Assembly (NCBI GenBank): GCA_958417695.1
Contig: CATZDQ010000116.1
Span: 1 to 5,570 of the forward strand
Reading direction: 5' to 3'
Length of the DNA: 5,570 nt
From: an uncultured Clostridiaceae bacterium
GTDB taxonomy: Bacteria > Bacillota > Clostridia > TANB77 > CAG-508
Numbering within the stretch: position 1 is the stretch's first letter; every line of letters begins with the position of its first letter. Shown one piece after another: positions 5,508 to 5,570 of the stretch. The notes under the pieces were generated by a model. The model was not told where the DNA came from and searched no databases. It saw nothing but the letters and a program-made list of their open reading frames with translations. The translations under genes were made by a program, and so were the position numbers.

Positions 5508-5570
5508 CTAGGACATAACCAGTACCGCACGGAACCCATCAGTGTAATAACTATTACCAGTCGTACAATT
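5508..5570 (-). CDS. C-terminal end of an unidentified minus-strand gene
   Basis: Reading leftward from the edge, 20 codons followed by TAG (5510-5508) give a tail ending YYTDGFRAVLVMS. The final Gly-Phe-Arg-x-Val-Leu pattern resembles the C-termini of some surface or FGE-sulfatase-fold (SUMF1-like) proteins, but 20 residues are too few to assign a family. No hairpin with a T-tract directly follows; the terminator at 5351-5400 lies about 110 bp downstream. The open frame and natural-looking end support a real gene with moderate confidence. Confidence 0.5.
   Translation of the reverse strand, partial: NCTTGNSYYTDGFRAVLVMS

Overview
The window is AT-rich (about one third GC by eye) with strong AGGAG-type ribosome binding sites and compact short intergenic gaps. 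This points to a low-GC member of the Bacillota, most likely a Clostridia/Lachnospirales-type bacterium. The glycoside hydrolase family 3 (GH3) start, the patatin-like hydrolase, the membrane-anchored transglutaminase-like protein and the Rob-like AraC/GyrI regulator all fit that group. I cannot name the species. Both ends cut genes, as at contig edges.

Layout: positions 1-2286 hold three minus-strand genes, read right to left. They are a patatin-like phospholipase/esterase (2286-1444), a membrane-anchored transglutaminase-like protein (1432-284) and the first ~54 codons of a GH3 beta-glucosidase-type enzyme (221 leftward). The first two are tightly coupled: the ribosome binding site of the second overlaps the stop codon of the first. 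The GH3 match ends abruptly at about position 60. The outermost 60 bases are 60% GC and do not continue the GH3 protein, so this is probably an assembly or cloning chimera rather than biology.

Positions 2287-2426 form a divergent promoter region with a 9-bp inverted repeat. Rightward genes follow: an NADP-type short-chain dehydrogenase of the YdaD/YhdF/YghA class (2427-3320), an AraC-type regulator fused to a GyrI-like ligand-binding domain (3502-4362), and an orphan protein with about five membrane segments and an outside beta-rich domain (4518-5315). The last has its own extended -10 promoter and a strong, probably bidirectional, terminator (5351-5400). The right edge carries the last 20 codons of a minus-strand gene (5570-5508).

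The genes do not form an obvious pathway. The oxidoreductase followed by a Rob-like regulator could be a stress or xenobiotic response pair, but that is inference. I see no CRISPR array, insertion sequence, tRNA, rRNA or recognisable defence system. The points most worth a second look are the edge chimera, a possible internal translation start that would release the GyrI domain alone, the palindromes in front of the regulator and the oxidoreductase, and the orphan membrane protein.
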